DNA from: Pelomyxa schiedti
Lineage: Eukaryota; Evosea; Pelobiontida; Pelomyxidae
Assembly: GCA_020536535.1 (NCBI GenBank)
Contig: JAHLWZ010001014.1
Location: 1 to 28,906 of the forward strand
Direction of reading: 5' to 3'
DNA: 28,906 nucleotides
Part shown: piece by piece, positions 1-9,531 of the stretch
Layout: each line of letters starts with the position of its first letter
Numbering within the stretch: position 1 is the first letter of the stretch
The notes under the pieces: generated by a model
What the model saw: the letters and a program-made list of their open reading frames with translations, nothing else
Databases searched by the model: none
Told to the model about the DNA's origin: nothing
Made by a program: the position numbers and the translations under genes

Positions 1-540
1 CGAGAAGAAAAAAACGAAACCCGAAAACGCAACACACCCACATAAAACAATTGATAGGAGGGAATTAACCTGGGCTTGCACCGTCTGTTGGTGTTGTTGC
101 TGGTGATGTTGCTCGCGTGGATTTGTTTTGTTTAATATGTTTTTTTGCTCTTATTTGCGCCTTAAATGTTTTGCCGAAGAAAAGTTTCGAAATTTTTGCA
201 ACTGGGCCAGTAGCACAAAAGGGAAAAAAAAATGAAAAAGTACAAACAGGTACACTCAGGGGTTCTCAGTGGGATTGGTGGGAAAGGGTAATCACTCTCG
301 GTGATGGTTTTGCAGGAAAAATGGAGATGGTGATGGTCCTCTGGGGATGTTGGCCAATGGGGCCGAACAATAATTATGGGTTCCCTGAATACCTCTTCTG
401 ATAGTGGACGTAATGTAATGACTGTGCCACTGTTAGGCACAGGAAACGCCAATGGGAGAAGGGTCCTCCCTCATCCTGTGTCTATCACCCAACAGGCACT
501 CTGAGGATTCCCAACTGTTTGGGAAGCCCCTGTGATGTCA
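1..540. other. Left edge, no gene resolved
   Basis: No complete gene could be built here. A plus-strand open stretch from an ATG at 376 reads into a TGA near 503. The same bases also read open on the minus strand, so the strand cannot be decided. A short Asn/Thr-rich minus-strand frame near 70-120 could be an exon of a gene continuing off the left end. I see no RNA gene or mobile-element signature. Confidence 0.4.
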
Positions 541-542
541 CA

Positions 543-1154
543 CTGCCGGGATGAACAACTGACACGTGACAGCACCAGCTTCTACCTGCTTCCTTGAATC
601 AAAAAGCTGACTGAGTCATAGGATCACAAATCGTCCCATTTCGATATAGAGAGTCTCATAAGTTCACCAAGTTCTATCAAGATCGGGAAATGTTCATTGA
701 TTCCGTTTATACGGCGTGTGTAAAGGAAACATATTGAGTGTACGTACTTAGACAGTACCCAGAGGGGATGCGTAAGAGTCTATCAGGAAGTCCCTTGTAA
801 TAAAGCTGGATACTGTGGGTAAATACACAGGGAGCAAACATACATTTCAAGAAGATTCATGTAATTCTTGCTCACGACAAGATGTTCATTCTATTCCAGT
901 TTGCAGGGAATTGAATTGTATCCTTGTGGGTGTGAATTGGATTACTTCAATCGTGTCACTTTTTCAGCTACTAGCAGCATAGCCTTCCTTATTGTTTGCA
1001 TTACACGTTTGATGGTGACTTCATATCCTTGAAAGCGCCTATGATAAATACTCTCACGCAGCGGTTCCCAACGAAGGAGTGTCTGTATGAGCACTCGTTC
1101 CTTTCCACGGAGTGGTCCAGTGCGTGAGTGGTACTGTAGGAGTGGAATATTCAC
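543..1154 (-). CDS. Probable exons of an unidentified multi-exon gene
   Basis: Several minus-strand blocks look coding, but I do not recognise the protein. The block at 1080-942 encodes a basic amphipathic helix with a short Arg/Lys-rich end (…AEKVTRLK) and either stops there or splices onward. The block at 737-628 encodes a helical segment that includes HFPILIELGELM. It joins through a 35-nt GT-AG intron (627-593) to a short block (592-543) that continues the frame. A further open piece lies around 925-880. Both ends and the links between blocks are unresolved. Parts of the opposite strand are also open here, so even the strand is not certain. No domain is assigned. Confidence 0.33.
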
Positions 1155-1773
1155 GAATGGGGCCTTTCACTGGTGGTTGATAATTAGTGACGTTTCGTGT
1201 GACACGAGCCGATGTACCAACTTAGTTTGTAGCATTTATCTTTCTTTTTCCTTCACAAAGGGAAACTATTATTTCCCCTTTCGAAGAAGTTTCAACATAA
1301 CGAAACTATCACGAGTGCGTGTCGGCCACCCGTCGTCTTATCGACTGCCTTTGCGATGATTTCCGGCAAGTTCCACAGAACAGACTTTGTGCCCTTTCCA
1401 AAATTTCACAGATTTGAGGAGGTCTACGGGCTGATCAGGAACAGGGCATAGTTATCAACTTTTGTTTGTGGAATGGTGCTGTTCTGAGCAACAGAAGGCT
1501 ATCAATTTTGGGACACTGACAAGCACTGTCACGGCAGGAGGGGTCAATAAACGACAACATCTTAATAAACCAGGCTTCAATCATTCATCTTTTTTTGTGA
1601 CTGCCCGCGATAATGGCCTGGGAGGTAATCAATGAGCCGGGATCAATGCAACTTGGATCTGACCCTCGCCACACTTCTTGGCCAGTTTCGTACATTCACA
1701 ACTATTCAACTTCATCACCGATGCGGCCGTACACAAAAAAACATCTTGTGTGTGCCATCCGTTGGGTTTGAAA
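1155..1773. other. Unassigned stretch before the Ras-like gene
   Basis: Short open blocks occur on both strands, for example a plus-strand frame around 1325-1470 with a charged stretch (FHRFEEVYGLIRN). None could be tied to a start codon or joined with consistent splice phases. It may hold upstream exons of either neighbour. No repeats or RNA genes are seen. Confidence 0.35.
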
Positions 1774-2547
1774 ATGGGTGTTACGTCTTCTTTGAACCAC
1801 CACAATCGTTCGTTCACTGTGCGCACTCGGCCAGAGAACCTGCATGTGGTGAGTAGTCGACGGAAGAGGGAGAGTGAAATCCCACTAAACAGCACAGGTT
1901 GTTTGTGGATGCGCAGGCGTGGGGAAGAGAACATTGGTGGGGAAATTCCTGTCAATTCCCCCGGATTCCGTCTCTGCTGGGACTGTTCCCCCTGCTGTGG
2001 ATTGTCTTTCTGACGATAAACCTGCCGTACCGTCCGTCCAGTTGACAGTACATCAAAAGAGCATTGAGACGGATGGCTCACGGTGTAACCTGAGCATTAC
2101 TACTGGTGACGTTGAACAGGGATCTCAATTTTATGTACACAACGCCTCTGTTCCGCCCTGATGCAGTGCCTAACACTTTTCCTTAACTCTAGAAATCCGA
2201 TTCTTTCATTATTGTATATGATATCACGTCCAGGAACTCATTTAATGCTCTGGATGCCGTTCGTACTCAAATCCTAGGTGTCATAGGAATAGAGTCGCCA
2301 CAAATAAATATGGTTCTTGTTGGCAACAAGGTAGAGATCCTTTTCGAAAATGCCACTGATTGTACCCAACAATCAGAGTGACTTGGAAGCACAAAGGGCA
2401 GTATCTAGAGCCACTGCTGAAGAAAAGGCCAGGCACTGGGGCTGTCAATTCTTGGAGGTATCAGCCACAACCAACCCAGAAATAGACAATGTGTTCCGTG
2501 CTATAATTGAGGCCAGCTCCCGAGAGGAAACCTTCATGTCGAAATAA
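1774..2547 (+). CDS. Ras-family small GTPase with degenerate G motifs
   Basis: Four exons (1774-1849, 1917-2134, 2193-2330, 2377-2547) give a 200-residue protein, the usual Ras length. Introns of 67, 58 and 46 nt have GT-AG ends and consistent phases. The C-terminal half is clearly Ras-like: SFIIVYDIT, then VLVGNKSDL carrying the NKxD guanine-specificity motif (split exactly by an intron), then LEVSA as the G5 loop. The N-terminal half is degraded. The P-loop reads GVGKRTL, so the Ser/Thr that binds Mg2+ is Arg and the usual first glycine is missing. The DTAG switch II motif is replaced by TTGD. There is no CAAX box; the protein ends FMSK. It may be a pseudoGTPase or a divergent Ras. The first exon is the weakest part of the model, since its bases are also open on the minus strand. 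Confidence 0.68.
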
Positions 2548-2692
2548 ACCCCAAGAAGTACAGGGGATACGCCATTTGACCCTCCCAAGCAACGTCTGTA
2601 AATCAAAGGGACAAAACAATTTTCCTTTATTCTCATCAAATAGGAAGGCAACACAAACAAGAACCACACACCAGTCTGGACAGTAACAACCA

Positions 2693-5690
2693 ATGGATTT
2701 AGTTGGTGTTGTGTTAGTGGCGCGCAGCTCGAGCGAGGGCACGCGTGTGGTGTTCAGGTATCCATCACCAACCCCGATGGTGGACACTCCTGCTCAGCAG
2801 CACATCTACTCTTCTGCTGACACAAAGCTCATCATGAGGTGTGTGTGTTGTATTGTTCATATTGGTGGGTTGGTGATGGTGATGGTGATGGCGATGGCGA
2901 TGTGCCTGCCATTCATTGTGTGTGTGTGTGATTGTGGTTTGGCATGATGGGAGTTTTTTTTTTATTTATTGTTTGGCAGGGATGTTGCAGTCCACGAAGA
3001 AGTTCGAGGAGCTGTGGCACCGGCTCCAAGTCCCCGTACCAGTGGATCCAGTATAAATGTGACTGCACCTCAGCCTGCCACCAACGTCATTGTGGGTTTT
3101 TAGTTTTTTTCCCTTCTTTGTGTAACACCTATGTTGTTTTGCAGCAAAGAGAGGAGTCTCCTCAACTTGTTGAAGCACCTGAGCAGCCAGAAGATACACA
3201 AAGAATTACTGTTGTGGTTCCTGTTCCAGTATCCCCCAAGCTATGTTCGATCCCCCCAGACACCAAAATTCCTTCTTTGAGTAGTGGACTTTCACAATCA
3301 AGTCTGATGCCACCACCTCTCACAACTCCAGCCCCCGCACTTCCACCTCTGCCTGCACCTGTAGTGTCCCCTCCTCTGCCTCCCCCTGCAGCCCCGGTAT
3401 TGGATATGGGTAGAAACAAACCACCAACGCCACTGCCAGCTGTGTCCCAGTCACCATCACTGACAGCAACATCCATTCCTCCTGCCCCAACACCAAGTCT
3501 TGTTATATCCACTCCCACCCCAAGTATAACACCAGCCCACATCCCCGCCGTCACTTCCCCTATTCCAGATATCAAATTTTCATCTTCGAACATGCTTGCA
3601 GCAACGTCTACACTAGCACTCGCTTTAACTCCAAAGCCAGTGATGTGTGATCACTCCTTTACACTATCTGTTGGGGATATTGTTTTTCTTGGGCACCCTA
3701 CAACAGTTCAGGCTAGCAGCACCTACAACAAATATATTTCCCAAAGCTACGACTCGGCAAATTCAACTTTGTTTAGCACTGTTAAAAGTGAGGACTCTTC
3801 AGCCACTGTCACTACTATGGACCACGACATTGACTTCTTTCACATTGCATTTGTGGTATCGAAAGGACCCGACATACATAACGTAAGGCCTAGACTCCAT
3901 GAAGCATCTTCCCGATTGTCAGCGGCTCTAAAACATGAAGAGGTTGTATCTGTGGTTGGTTTCTTTTTATTTTTTACCTGCTTGCTTGTCTCTATTCCAC
4001 TTCTTTGTAACAAGTTGCCCCATAATTTTACATCACCCACACCCTTACACCAACAAGCTTCGCTGCAGATACGTAAGTTTGCAAGTTTCCAAACTGCTGC
4101 ATGTGAGACAGCGCTTCCACAATGAAATTCAAATGCTGGCCCAACAGCAACCACGGCCAAGTCTTAATATCTATCAACTTCTTGAGAGATATGAGCACCT
4201 TCCCACTTGTGCCATGGATTTCCAATTTTTCAATCAATCACTTCATGACCTGACGTCTGCAAGTAGTGCTGTAACTCAGCTTCAAGTACACTCGTTCAGA
4301 TGTAAATGCATTGTAAAACCAGGCATAGGCAAAGCATATCACGGAAGATTTTATGACTGATTTATTGCAGACCTCGTCACTTGCTTCTGAGATTAAAGTA
4401 AGCTCGAACCCACATATACCTTTCCCTCACAGTATTAGTCCATCTTCGAAGATTTTTGCTTGTCCGGTGTTGCCCATCTGGTAGTTAACAACTGGATCAA
4501 CGTTTCTCTGTCTCTGTGGGATCCCACCCCAGCAGCACTCCGCCCGTATCACACTCTATTGGTTACAGACCGAACGCTCATCAACAGACGATTGAGTGCT
4601 GAAGTGAGAGTATTAGTCTCGCATTCTAGCCCTTTCAAATCCTTTGGGTAACAAATAGGCAAATACAAGAACATCATATCTAACTCCTTTGATAGTGAGC
4701 TTCAGTTAGAGACTGGCATTTCCTTGAATCACCTGTACCACATAGCAAATCACCTTGTATATTGGCGCTGTGCACTGGTGATGGATGTCATCCGGCTAAG
4801 CAATATTTACACTCTTAATACATCCATGGCATGCCCTATTATAAGATCTACAACTTCTGTCAAGGAGAGATTTCAATCTTCCTACCTTGAGGGTTCGCCG
4901 ATCCATGAAATTTCCACAACACTTCATGAAAGATTTGTCAGTGACTGCACAGGTTTCAGTTTGCGTGGATTGCTAAACAGGTTGAAAAGTCATAATTTAA
5001 ATGTCCTTATAACTTCTCTTTAGATTTAGTACCGAAAAACCACTCCGAGAGCACATCAAAGAAATACTACAAGAGTCTGCTGCATCCAAGGCAACATCAA
5101 CACACTCCCAAGCACAGTCATGGCAATCCTCTTCCAAGTTTACAGCATCTCCGGCAACCTCGCCATCTATACTAGCAACACCTCCACCACACCACTCCAT
5201 CCTCCGCGCCAGTTCCCCAGTCCATCTTGCAACACCATCTCCGGCACCAGTCAATTCACAGAACCCAAGTTTACTCATCTCTCTCCCAAACCCCACACCC
5301 ACTGCAGCAAGCAGTACCTCTATCACTACAGACTCACAGTCAGTACTCCCAGGACATTCCGTCAATTCCCGCGGCTTTTTACAAGCTGTAGTATGGTTGA
5401 TAACACACAACCTCATATCTCAGATTCACCCCTACCCCTACCTCATGGATTTGCCCCCACCCTCACTTTTCAGTGATGGCCCCTACGTGGCATCCCTATG
5501 GAACCGGTACATTCAATGAACTTCTCTCCCAGTTACCTAACAACCCACAAACAACAGAATACAACCCTATCTCACTGGCGAGCATACCACTGATGAGATA
5601 AGGTGGCGCGAGAATGTGTCCAAAGAGGACTTGAATGAAATAATCAAAAGGTGCAAAGAACAGGGTTCCCTGATTCTGGTTTGGAGGTAG
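2693..5690 (+). CDS. NPRL3: GATOR1 subunit, nitrogen permease regulator 3-like
   Basis: Nine exons (2693-2838, 2980-3091, 3145-3942, 4058-4285, 4371-4397, 4439-4647, 4696-4980, 5024-5506, 5558-5690) sum to 2421 nt, in frame, 806 residues. The protein starts MDLVGVVLVARSSSEG, matching the NPRL3 longin-type beginning (VILVSSGSRG). Other conserved blocks are FTLSVGDIVFLGHP, LSAALKHEELRCRY, NNWINVSLSL, LRPYHTLLV, IANHLVYW, LQAVVWLITHNLISQIHPY, and the C-terminal winged-helix region ending SLILVWR. NPRL3 works with NPRL2 and DEPDC5 as the GATOR1 GTPase-activating complex, which restrains TORC1 at the lysosome when amino acids are scarce; that is family knowledge. It is longer than the human protein (about 570 residues) because of a Pro/Thr/Ser-rich insert around residues 90-240 and a second one near 530-620. 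Introns are 41-141 nt. Confidence 0.92.
2839..2979 (+). repeat. Simple repeats inside NPRL3 intron 1
   Basis: This 141-nt intron is the longest in the gene. It holds GT-dinucleotide runs and a GATGGT/GATGGC hexamer run around 2870-2900. The GT-rich tracts next to both splice sites could make alternative donors. Otherwise it is ordinary microsatellite sequence. Confidence 0.7.
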
Positions 5691-5884
5691 TCAATTGACC
5701 CAACTTGTCTATAAAAATAGAAATCAAAAACTTTCAAAGTTGACATGTAAAAATCCGAGAATTAACAATCCATCAAAAAAGTCGCACCGAAGTTCGTTAT
5801 TGTTCGTCCGGCACATAAGGTAAAGAAAAAAAAAGGGGCACTGGACAGGCATACTATAGTCCAACAGAATATATTCCAACAAAT

Positions 5885-6362
5885 ATGGGGACCCTACAAC
5901 TTTCAGACGAAGACATAGCAACAATTGTTGTTCTTGTAGCCTCACATGAAATTGACAAGGCACGTGCCGCCAATTTAGCTTGTGAATCCCTCGCCGTTGT
6001 TGGCCAAACGACAGACGTATGTACGAGTTTTCACATTAGAGAAAGTAGATATATAATACCTTCTCAGTAATAATGAAACCCAACAGAACGCCCCGGAGGA
6101 TGTAGGGCATGCCTCAGGAGTCAGTTGCATGTATGGAATGTCATTGCTGAGTAAACAGTGGGCCCGGGTGTGCTCATCACCGGCTGTGTGGAGGCAGCTG
6201 TATGGACAAATGTTTGGTGATCCACTGGATGGAGTGGCTATGCTGGTGGAGTGGAGAAAGGTGTACTATTACTCACTGTGTGAGGCAAGGGAGGTAATTA
6301 AGAGGAAGAGAAGGCAGGTCCAAGACATGCTTACCCATGCTGGATGCCACTTACTACTGTGA
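5885..6362 (+). CDS. Small F-box-like protein
   Basis: Two exons (5885-6016 and 6087-6362) joined by a 70-nt GT-AG intron in phase 0 encode 135 residues. The second exon carries LLSKQWARVCSSPAVWRQLYGQMFG, which resembles the second half of an F-box (the V-S-x-x-W … L-W part). A WRKVYYYSL segment and a basic helix (VIKRKRRQVQ) typical of short F-box proteins follow. The first half of the motif is not convincing; the first exon is acidic and then Ala-rich. If it is a true F-box protein it would recruit targets to an SCF ubiquitin ligase through Skp1 (family knowledge). It starts 194 bp after the NPRL3 stop on the same strand. Confidence 0.58.
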
Positions 6363-6820
6363 ATAACTTCCCGCTGCCTAATGCCACCATATCCACAAAT
6401 TTGACATATGTTGATAGAGCTGTGTATATGTGAATTTTCCCAACAATATGAAAAATTTTCCAACCTTGTGGGGTTTTTGTTTTTCCGATTCATATTTCTT
6501 CGGGATCTACATTGGCTGCCAAATGGCTTCCGCCTAACTAAGATAATTTGTTTGTGTTAGCTGCCCTAGAAGGGCTGTATTTGGGCTTGTCACAATGAAA
6601 ACAAGGTTCTAATAATTTCTAATTTGGTGTTCAAAGAATACAATAAGGTGCGTGAGCCTTGGAACCACGGTATGGCACCTGCCTGCTATGTTATTCATTT
6701 AATTTTGTAGAGCCAAAAGGGTGGAGTGACCTTAGAAAACCATGGATATCTATAGTTGTCTTGTTTCTCTTTGGTAGTTTCCGATAGGAGTAAAGGCAAA
6801 AAAAGAAGCGACTCCCAATC
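6363..6820. other. Non-coding interval
   Basis: About 460 bp of AT-rich sequence with frequent stops in all frames. I see no supported gene or repeat. The right end abuts the T-run terminator of the minus-strand tRNA, so part of it is simply downstream sequence of that gene. Confidence 0.55.
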
Positions 6821-6827
6821 AAAAAAA
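6821..6827 (-). terminator. RNA polymerase III T-run
   Basis: Seven consecutive A on the plus strand (T7 on the minus strand) lie 34 bp beyond the 5'-half module of the tRNA. This is the position expected for pol III termination of a permuted precursor read on the minus strand. Confidence 0.6.
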
Positions 6828-6861
6828 CAGTAAGAGGCAGACAGCAGTAAGTCTTTGATTA

Positions 6862-6942
6862 CGTGCTCTACCGACTGAGCTACCAGCCTCCACAAGGGAG
6901 ACTGGACTGGGTTCGAACCAGTGACCACGAGGTTATAAGCCT
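6862..6942 (-). tRNA. Candidate circularly permuted tRNA-Ile (anticodon UAU)
   Basis: Read on the minus strand, the 3' half (6942-6899, tRNA positions 29-72) comes first. A 9-nt linker (6898-6890) follows, then the 5' half (6889-6862, positions 1-28). Put back in standard order they fill all 72 positions with no gap. The acceptor stem AGGCTGG/CCAGTCT pairs over 7 bp with one G-U. The D-arm is GCTC-AGTCGGTA-GAGC. The anticodon stem, built from both halves, is CGAGG/CCTCG around loop CTTATAA (anticodon TAT, T33, A37). The T-arm is ACTGG-TTCGAAC-CCAGT. Tertiary partners U8-A14-A21, G15-C48, G18/G19 with T55/C56 and T54-A58 are all present. The A box (TAGCTCAGTCGG) and B box (GGTTCGAAC) are intact but in reversed order. 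No ordinary second half exists within 100 bp on either side. N73 as encoded would be C rather than the usual A, and no textbook bulge-helix-bulge is evident at the 28/29 joint. Confidence 0.62.
6890..6898 (-). other. Linker joining tRNA 3' and 5' ends
   Basis: The nine bases between the acceptor strands read CCCTTGTGG on the minus strand. The outer CC and GG pair, extending the 7-bp acceptor stem to 9 bp closed by a 5-nt loop. RNase P and RNase Z would have to cut here to free the mature ends of a permuted precursor (inference from known permuted tRNAs). Confidence 0.55.
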
Positions 6943-7132
6943 AATTAATTCGAAGTAAGACTACACCTTCTTCGCTGCCGAGGTTTGAACCCTCCAGAGC
7001 GTTAATTTGGTGACCGTTTAGGTCCAGTGCGGGATTATGGGTTGTTATCAGAAGAAAGACTTGCTGGAACCGGGAATGCGTGTTGGTTGTTGTGGCAAAG
7101 GCTACAAAATTTTCTTTTCTTGCTTTGGTTAC

Positions 7133-9500
7133 TTACAAATTAGACACGGTGTTGAGGGAAGCCTCTTTGGTGTTGTGCTGGTGTAATGTAGTGTTGTGGT
7201 TCTTCTTTACGTGCTTGTGTGCGTGTGAATGGCTTTGGGCAGAGGCCACCAGTGTACTTGGCGTTGTGGGATTGGTGCTGTTTGTTACTACTGGCAGTTT
7301 CTTGATGTGGTGGTGATGGTGCTGCTGATGTTGATGGTGGTGAGGCTGAACTGCTTGTTGTGGCAGAACAGATGTGGGATTTTGGGTTGCCGTTTCCGTG
7401 CTTCCCATTGGGGAAGACGGCGCAATTGGTGTTGGTGGTAGAGTTAGAGTTGCACTTTCTAAAGGTGCCGGTGAAGTGATTACAGGTGTTGCATCAGTGG
7501 GTATGTCGGGAAGAGCCGAAACATACAGGTGCAAAGGTATACTGGGTGTTACTCTGGGGCCAATCTTTGAGATCGGCGCATCTTCCAGGACAGGTCCATG
7601 GCTTTTGATTGTGCTGGTGGCACTTGCTGATTCTATAGTGTTGCATTCTACAGGGAGACTTGGGTGTGCATTCCTCATAGGGGGATTTGGTACTGCAATA
7701 TTTACAGCACATACGTCGCATGGAACGTAGCAATTCCACTCCTCGCTACTGTCACTATCATACTGACAACAAGAACTAACATCGGTACCAGCACCACTGC
7801 ATGTGGTAGTGCTGCTGGAACTATCACTGTCACAATATGAAACTGTTATATCATGCGCCTCATTATGTGCGCTACTACCAGAATCTGTGTCAGCGTCACT
7901 TACACACCCACTATCTTGGCTGCAAGAGCGCTTGTGGTGTGGGTGCTGGAGAGCAAGATAGACTGGAGCAGAGTGGGGTAAGATGTGTTTGTTGGGTATT
8001 GTGTTTTTGAGGTTAGAATGCACTTCCGACGAAGTCATGCTGATTTGTATATCGACCTGCTGGGTACTTGGGACACAGTATGTGTTGGGTAAATGGCTAT
8101 TCACATTGTGGTTGCGGTATATGCAGGCATCCTTTTTGGTGGCAGTGGTTGAAGTTGTGTTCGTTGTCGGTGGTAGTCTTGGCGGTGGAGACGAAGAATT
8201 TGTGGCGCTTTCTGTATTACTGTCCGTACTGGCTAATCTACTCCGGGCTTGTCGCGTTGGACGATGATTCGTCTCACGGTTGGTTCTTCTTTGCTTTCTA
8301 TGTGTTTTGACTTCGTGTTTCGTACTGGTTACACTGTCGACACTGAGACTACGCTTGTGAGAGGATTTGGAGGGATTCGCAGAGGATGCCGCACTGGATT
8401 TGTTATCCGCCCGCTCTGCACGGGTTTTTCTCTTTGTGTGCTGAGGATGAGCCTGTTGAACGAGGAGACGAGTGCTGGAGGGTTCCTTCATGTTGGGCCC
8501 TTTTGTGAGGGTCATAGAGACAGGAGGCGAAGGAGTAGTGCCGCAGTGTATGGTGTGAGTTACGTTGTCTGCATCACTGGTGTGATTGCTTTGTGAAGAA
8601 TGACTACCCTCATCACTGACATCAGTACAGGATTTGCTTTGCTCAATACCACTCTGCGTCAATAAATGTGAAAAGAAAATGAGAAAGAGGTAGATATTTA
8701 CTTGTAATTTTGGTTTAAACAGAGGAAACGAAGAGTCAGAGTTGCACCTTCTGTGTTGATTGTGGTGAGGAAGTGGCCCATTGAATCGTTTTGCTGCCCT
8801 ACCAATAAAGTTAACACCAATTATCATCTTAGGAGGCCCGAACCGCCAGGTGCTGTCAAATGTATGGCAGAACTTTTCAAAATGATAAAATCCATAAAAA
8901 ACGTGCATCTAACCATGCGATTAGAAACTTGGAAGTAAATAACTGTATTAACTCTGAAATCGTCAGTATAGATTTGTACAGCATCAAATTTGGATGCTGA
9001 TAAATCAATGACAAAGGTTGGTAAACCGTTGCGATGTCGTGTCTGCACTGCTCTTTGCCATGAAACGATATTTCTCATAGGGAACATAACCTAAGTATTT
9101 TCCGTAAATTGGTACGGGAAATGCATTCACATACAGTGGACTTCTGTCCCTGATATTCGATAAGGAAACCAAAGTAGTTTGTGGAAAGGAAAATTGTGAC
9201 TGTGATTACGTGACCACCACTTAGTCCTCTACACCAAAATTCTATTACCGAGTTTTAAATCCATAATACTGGAAGAAAAACGGTTTGTCACCTCCTAGAA
9301 ACTCTTCTTGCGGTGGCAATCTAAAATGCGATCGGAAAACACTGTCAGAATATGCACGAGCAGCTTGTTTTACCTAAGCTGAGGTGAATTTTTTAAAAAA
9401 GACGCAAAGAGCACCTCTGAAGACACTTTCCCGATTCCCTTCTCGCAAAGCTCACTTGAGTATGTAAATATTCGCGATATTGATCCAAACACATCCCATG
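7133..9500 (-). CDS. Unknown Ser/Thr/His-rich protein with conserved-looking N-terminus
   Basis: The supported minus-strand exons are 9416-9374, 9341-9249, 9149-9049, 8996-8929, 8872-8702 and 8653-7133 (stop TAA), preceded by an unresolved first exon ending at 9456. Introns are 39, 32, 99, 52, 56 and 48 nt, with consistent phases. The first roughly 200 residues look globular and conserved, with runs such as FRLPPQEEFLGG, AFPVPIYGKYLGYVPYEKYRF, TFDSTWRFGP and PKMIIGVNFIGRA. The start faintly resembles a GRAM-type domain, but I would not name it. The last 507 codons are low complexity: Ser/Thr/Asn-rich, acidic SDSSSS clusters, Pro-rich stretches, a His/Gln cluster (HHHQHQQHHHHH), and basic HKR segments like phosphorylation-rich linkers. 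No membrane segments are seen. The 5' end and start codon are not fixed. Confidence 0.7.
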
Positions 9501-9531
9501 AGCCAGAACCTACCCAAATGGGTGAAGTTGA

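Noticed and set aside
2932-3144. Upstream start of a 397-codon plus frame at NPRL3
   Set aside because: The portion before 3145 is intron 1, exon 2 in another frame and intron 2; the real start is at 2693.
3943-4068. Acceptor at 4068 (CTGCAG) for NPRL3 exon 4
   Set aside because: It puts the exon in the wrong phase; the AAG at 4055-4057 restores HEE-LRCRY, which aligns with NPRL3.
6841-6960. Two separate ordinary tRNA genes, each truncated
   Set aside because: The acceptor strands of the two halves complement each other and together fill exactly 72 positions; neither half has its own partner nearby.
6965-7010. Second T-arm-like hairpin (GAGG-TTTGAAC-CCTC) near the tRNA
   Set aside because: The loop has T instead of C56, the stem is only 4 bp, and no matching acceptor strand or D-arm is found on either strand.
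7080-8938. Plus-strand open frames opposite the Ser/His-rich gene
   Set aside because: They are Val/Leu/Cys/Trp-rich shadows of Thr/Asn/His codons and lack splice-consistent continuation.
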